Origin: Anarhynchus alexandrinus
Lineage: Eukaryota > Chordata > Aves > Charadriiformes > Charadriidae
Reading direction: 5' to 3'
Length of the DNA stretch: 64,000 nucleotides
Assembly: GCA_008711295.1 (NCBI GenBank)
Contig: VUYV01000089.1
Location: 733,270 to 797,269, forward strand
Position numbers and translations under genes: made by a program. Within the stretch, counting starts at the first letter, position 1. Every line of letters begins with the position of its first letter. The notes beneath the pieces were generated by a model that saw nothing but the letters and a program-made list of their open reading frames with translations, made no database searches and was not told where the DNA came from. This document shows, in pieces, positions 61,891-64,000 of the stretch.

Positions 61891-64000
61891 GAAATGCAGA
61901 AATGTAGCTGCTTTGTGTGGAAGGAAATTTTTCTAATCACTATGGCAGAAGAAATTATAAAATTATAAATTTCTACATAATTATATAGGTTTTGATGGGG
62001 GAAAAAATAAGCGTTTAGACAAAACTTACAACAGCCACCAGAAAATGCAAGATAACTGATTAAACATGGTAAAGGTGCAGTCTGAACATTTTCAAAAAAA
62101 TTGCTATTATATTTTGCAATGTTTTTACTCAAACACTGGTGAAGTATCCATTTTCATCTTCAGAAAAAAGTGCAGAAAAAAAGACAAAAATTGGTTTTAC
62201 ATCTCAATTCAAAAAAAGATAAAGGGCATCCATTGTTGTCTACATGCTGCCAGTTTACATGGATCTTTACTATAATTTCCATGCTCATAAGATGCCATTT
62301 TAGTCAGTTTTATTTAGGCTGTATTCTGTGTAATTTTACATGGAATTTGCACAGTAAAGAAAGGAAATATTTTTTAAAAAAAGAGATGAATGAATTAAAA
62401 GAATATAATAGTTATGTCTTATGGGGTTTTATCAGCCTAAAAGTTTTAAATAAAGTTTCACGTCTGCTTATCTTGGAGAGGTTGGGAAGGAGGAGCTGAA
62501 GTCCGTCATCTCCCAGCAGTTGCCTCAGTCTCAGTCTCCCAAAAGAAAATAACAACACGGGGCCAATTTCTTTCAATACCCTACTAGTGCTTGCCTCACA
62601 TCAGTGCCAGATTTTAACCAAGTGCTCAGGCCTTCGCAGAGGCACAAAGGAGAATATCATAAAGACTCCTCTGGATCCTTCTGCACGAATACACACACAG
62701 TTACTCCTCCTGTTGCCTTCCTGAAAATCCCTTCTACATGCATCGTGTTCTCCTCCAGGGAGTGCAGTAAGATGGTCTCTGTGTAAGCCACGCGCAGGAG
62801 CAAACGGCATCTCACACGTGTTGTGCAGCTCACAGAAGTGGAGACCTTACAGCTCTCAGTCCTCAGCTTAACAGCAATTTCCCTTCGTATTTGCGATCCA
62901 GCCAGTAAGCACCTGAAGAGGGTGCTAACCCCAAACACGTTCCAGAACAAAGGTCCCAGTCTCTGATGAAGCGTGCAAAGCCTGTGTGTGCACAGAGTTG
63001 GCCGATGTTTAACAGCAACATTAATTCATTCACAGAAGTAGGAGCAAGGTGAAGAAATGTGCCACCAGGGAAGATGGGTGCCAAGGGGCTTGTATGAGAT
63101 GGTTGCCAGTGATAGCAGGAGACAGAACTGGATGACCGAGGAGGTCTCTTTCAATCTTGTACTCTCATGTAAGTGTCAAATGCAAATAGATTTTAGCGAC
63201 TGTTGTATTTGATCTTACCTTGCCTGTCATATCAGGCCTATCAAGAGGTAAATTCCTCCTGTTCTATGTATTGCACGGTGCTTCATAGGCCACATGTCAC
63301 GACAGACTGCTCAGCCTAAGGATTTATATAGAGATTCTAAAACCGAAAACTAGATTTTACTCTACTTCCCTTTAGGATGTCACGCTAGGCTTGATCATAG
63401 TCTACAACTGGAAACTGTGCTGCAAAAACAAAAAAAAAAGAAATCACTAACAGCAAACAGAAACACATATCTAACTGTACTTAAAATTCCAGGAACACAT
63501 TGTAGCTGTGTTCAAGACTGATTAAAAGGGGAAGCAACTCTGAAATTTTGCCAGATATTTTCCAGCATGAATGACTCCCTTTCTGTTTCACACACAGAAC
63601 ACACTGAGAAAGCTGTGTTGGATACTGCAGCAATCTCCTATTTCAGCACGAAGAAACTGTCAGAGATAAGGCAAGAGATATGTAATATTATAACCATTAT
63701 TTATTCTAGATTAATGAAAGGGGAAAATAGCCCTTTTAGTTGCAGCTTGCATGCAGAAAAACATTCATCTTACAGAGCCCAGACTGCCTATTGTATTCAC
63801 AATATATTAGCAGTTAGCTGATCTATCAGCTGAGATGAATTATTACATTGGCTTACAGTGATATCAGTTTTCATTATAGGGCAGTCATCCAAGTCCTTTC
63901 CTATTCTGTTTGCACATCCTTATTTCTTTGCTTTTCCTTTACCCTTCAGGTCCTCTCTGGCCAGGAGGTTGGTACGCTGAATATGTCTGAAATGCATGAA

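Larger units (their letters stand above)
58401..64000. other. Unique non-coding sequence, no gene recognised
   Basis: AT-rich sequence with a 13-T run at 60,135-60,147 and an A/C-rich tract at 61,818-61,890. GC-richer patches near 60,640-60,820 and 62,740-63,080 contain short overlapping frames on both strands that match nothing known. Confidence 0.5.

Noticed and set aside
1..64000. CRISPR arrays, operons, tRNA or rRNA genes, telomeric or satellite arrays
   Set aside because: No regularly spaced repeats, cloverleaf-type sequences, rRNA-like blocks or TTAGGG arrays were seen.

Overview
This window looks like intergenic or deep-intronic DNA from a bird. The main evidence is a set of CR1 non-LTR retrotransposon fragments with the octamer-like 3' ends typical of avian CR1, such as repeated ATTCTATG or AATCACAG/AATCACGG next to a GTTGGAAGGGACCTCT-type core. 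The background is AT-rich and CpG-poor, with short microsatellites and no bacterial-style gene organisation. I cannot name the species.

I recognise no host protein-coding gene, rRNA or tRNA. Apart from one frame inside a CR1 element, the open frames are short, overlap on both strands and resemble no family I know. The only convincing protein-coding remnants are three degenerate minus-strand frames of CR1 ORF2 between 24,061 and 25,215 (end of the endonuclease, linker, start of the reverse transcriptase).

Layout. Positions 1-19,577 are mostly unique sequence with a small CpG-enriched patch (5,340-5,620), AT-rich blocks that look like conserved regulatory DNA (6,130-6,330 and 12,150-12,445), a double poly-T tract (11,394-11,450) and a hairpin (15,723-15,775). 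A CR1 tail lies at 19,578-19,641. From 22,785 to 25,355 there is a long 5'-truncated CR1 on the minus strand with a second, 193-bp CR1 tail nested inside it (23,341-23,533). An older CR1-like remnant follows (26,505-27,060). Positions 27,060-34,255 are mostly unique. Two plus-strand CR1 3' ends lie at 34,256-34,498 and 38,251-38,543. Minus-strand CR1 tails lie at 41,757-41,827, 46,653-46,745, 47,860-48,138 and 53,650-53,755. Two MIR-like SINE remnants (43,440-43,600 and 57,965-58,135) and several very old amniote repeat scraps complete the repeat content. Positions 53,756-64,000 are mostly unique, with TA-rich and A/C-rich simple repeats and a slightly CpG-richer stretch at 57,480-58,380.

The clearest structural story is the nested CR1. 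Removing 23,341-23,533 makes the flanking sequence read continuously as one CR1. That element is dead: the reverse transcriptase active-site motif is changed from the usual FADD to SAGD, with a stop codon just after it. I found no convincing new biological system. The candidate regulatory blocks and hairpins need cross-species alignment or expression data before they mean anything.
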